DNA from: a virus
Direction: 5' to 3' (one strand)
Virus record (IMG/VR): IMGVR_UViG_3300042351_000775
Span: 1 to 40,583 of that record
DNA length: 40,583 nucleotides
Below are positions 39,389 through 40,583 of the stretch, piece after piece. Position 1 is the stretch's first letter, and each line of letters opens with the position of its first letter. The position numbers and the translations under genes were made by a program. Below the pieces are notes generated by a model. It searched no databases. It was not told the DNA's origin and saw nothing but the letters and a program-made list of their open reading frames with translations.

Positions 39389-40396
39389 ATGACCAAAACA
39401 CTTTTAGTTGACGGTAACAACTTATTAAAAATCGGATTTCACGGAGTTAAGGACTTCTACAATAAAGGAGAACACGTAGGTGGTATTTGGCACTTTCTAA
39501 ATACCCTACGTCGTTTTTTAGAGGATTCTAACTATAATAAAGTAGTTGTATTTTGGGATAGTAAAACTAGTTCATCTGAACGAAGATTATTATACCCAAA
39601 ATATAAACTAAATCGTAAACCTTCGGCAACCGAACAAAAGGAAGAATCTTTCTCAACTCAAAAACAAAGGGTTAAACAATACCTTGAGGAGATGTTTGTA
39701 AGACAATTAGAGCTAGATCAGGCGGAAGCTGATGATCTTATTGCCTACTATTGTCAAATATCATTAGATGAAGAGAAAACGATATTTTCAGGTGACAGAG
39801 ACCTTACACAATTAATATCTGATAAAGTAACAATTTATTCCCCAAACACAAAACAATACTATAAGTTAGGTGATAAGATTAAGATAGATAATATTGAAAT
39901 CCCACACTATAATATTAAAACTTATAAGATATTAGCCGGTGATGGTGGGGATAACATTGATGGTATCTATTATTTAGGGGAGAAGACATTTGTAAAATTA
40001 TTTCCTGAAATACTTGATTCAGAGGTTTCTTTTACCGATATTTTAACAAAGGGTGAGGAATTACTAAAAGAACAAAAAGAGAATGTTGTTTTAAAAAATT
40101 TACTCAGTGGAAAGACCAAAGAAGGTATTTTCGGTGATGAATTTTTTGTGATCAATAAAAAACTCGTAGATCTATCAGAACCTTTGATTAACGAAGAAGG
40201 TAAAGAGACGGTTAGATTATACTACTCAGAGTCAATGGACCCTGATGGTAGAGGACATAGGAATCTAATTAGGATGATGATGGACGACGGGTTTTTCAAG
40301 TATCTACCAAAAGGGGACGAAGCTTGGGTCAATTTTTTAAAACCATTCTTAAAATTATCAAGAAAAGAAAAAACAAAGTTTAGAAACAAAAAGTAA
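39389..40396 (+). CDS. rnh: RNase H / 5'-3' exonuclease (FEN-1 family, T4 Rnh-like)
   Basis: The ATG at 39389 is preferred over the in-frame TTG at 39374, giving 335 aa (T4 Rnh 305). Acidic residues of the two-metal site are in order: LLVDGNN (D8), VVFWDSKTSSSERRLLYPKYKLNR (D57, then the basic arch region), QAEADDLIAYY (E113, D115, D116), IFSGDRDLTQLIS (D136, D138) and LAGDGGDNIDGI (D185, D188). The last is the helix-hairpin-helix start. The enzyme removes RNA primers and flaps from lagging-strand fragments. It belongs to the gp32-UvsX operon, matching the replication role. The C-terminal 30 residues are basic (KLSRKEKTKFRNKK). Confidence 0.92.
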   Translation: MTKTLLVDGNNLLKIGFHGVKDFYNKGEHVGGIWHFLNTLRRFLEDSNYNKVVVFWDSKTSSSERRLLYPKYKLNRKPSATEQKEESFSTQKQRVKQYLEEMFVRQLELDQAEADDLIAYYCQISLDEEKTIFSGDRDLTQLISDKVTIYSPNTKQYYKLGDKIKIDNIEIPHYNIKTYKILAGDGGDNIDGIYYLGEKTFVKLFPEILDSEVSFTDILTKGEELLKEQKENVVLKNLLSGKTKEGIFGDEFFVINKKLVDLSEPLINEEGKETVRLYYSESMDPDGRGHRNLIRMMMDDGFFKYLPKGDEAWVNFLKPFLKLSRKEKTKFRNKK

Positions 40397-40409
40397 AAAC
40401 AAAAACAAG

Positions 40410-40583
40410 ATGAGAGATCAAGATGTAACGAAAGTTGAATTTCTATTAATGTGTAACGATAACATTGTAGTACAACGTTTTTTTAATGTTAAGGGATTCA
40501 ACAAAAACGCCCATAAATCTGAAGAGTTTTACGACCATATGAATAGTCTATGTCGTGAATTTCAATATGATTTGAAAATGCGT
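40410..40583 (+). CDS. N-terminal part of an unidentified protein (truncated by window edge)
   Basis: An ATG at 40410 with an A-rich leader (AAAAACAAAAACAAG) 13 bases after the nuclease stop opens a frame of 58 codons that runs off the right edge. It begins MRDQDVTKVEFLLMCND and continues with NIVVQRFFNVKGFNKNAHKSEEFYDHM. This looks like a small alpha/beta protein. It probably continues the replication operon. T4 encodes DsbA, gp33 and gp59 in the equivalent neighbourhood, but nothing here lets me choose one of them. Confidence 0.7.
   Translation, partial: MRDQDVTKVEFLLMCNDNIVVQRFFNVKGFNKNAHKSEEFYDHMNSLCREFQYDLKMR

Noticed and set aside
1-40583. tRNA, rRNA, insertion sequence or integrase genes
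   Set aside because: I saw no cloverleaf-type sequence, transposase or integrase motif, or attachment-site duplication by reading; a tRNA search program would be needed to exclude a tRNA firmly.

Overview
The window is a stretch of a tailed-phage genome with a contractile, T4-like (myovirus) plan. It is AT-rich, compact and almost gap-free. It carries distant but recognisable T4-type genes: family B DNA polymerase (gp43), tail sheath (gp18), tail tube (gp19), ssDNA-binding protein (gp32), UvsX recombinase and an RNase H/5' nuclease. Sequence similarity is low enough that this is a distant ('far-T4') lineage. Gene starts almost never show a Shine-Dalgarno sequence and instead have A-rich leaders. 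That pattern is common in Bacteroidota and their phages, so a Bacteroidota host is a reasonable but unproven guess.

Layout. Positions 1-6433 hold adhesin-type virion genes: the end of a LamG-like lectin protein, a Pro/Thr-linker protein and a Thr-rich protein. They surround three consecutive glycosyltransferase genes. At 6519-9317 is DNA polymerase, behind a good -35/-10 promoter. A minus-strand block (9326-13711) holds a small structural-type protein, a neck-like protein, a metallopeptidase fused to a Mn-type superoxide dismutase, and a SNF2-family helicase. From 13770 the plus-strand morphogenesis cluster runs through neck/tail-completion proteins, a minus-strand ribbon-helix-helix protein (54 codons), sheath, a HAD-like protein, tube, a gp26-type assembly chaperone with a likely +1 frameshift extension, tape measure, and giant baseplate proteins of 1667 and 2302 aa with a gp53-like LysM protein between them. 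From 37203 comes a replication/recombination block: gp32, a small protein, UvsX, the 5' nuclease and a truncated gene at the right edge.

Regulation. A repeated motif, approximately ATATTTAT followed by N-AATAAAA, lies just upstream of most virion genes on both strands and is absent in front of polymerase, UvsX and the nuclease. It is probably the late promoter of this phage. Polymerase and gp32 instead have -35/-10 pairs with 17-bp spacing. Four hairpin-plus-T-tract terminators separate the sheath, tube and gp32 transcription units.

The most unusual items are the protease-SOD fusion, the phage-wide late-promoter-like motif with a palindromic bidirectional copy, the candidate +1 frameshift in the gp26-type gene, the enlarged sheath with a Pro/Thr-linked insertion, and a gp32 without cysteines that ends in a bacterial-SSB-like tip.
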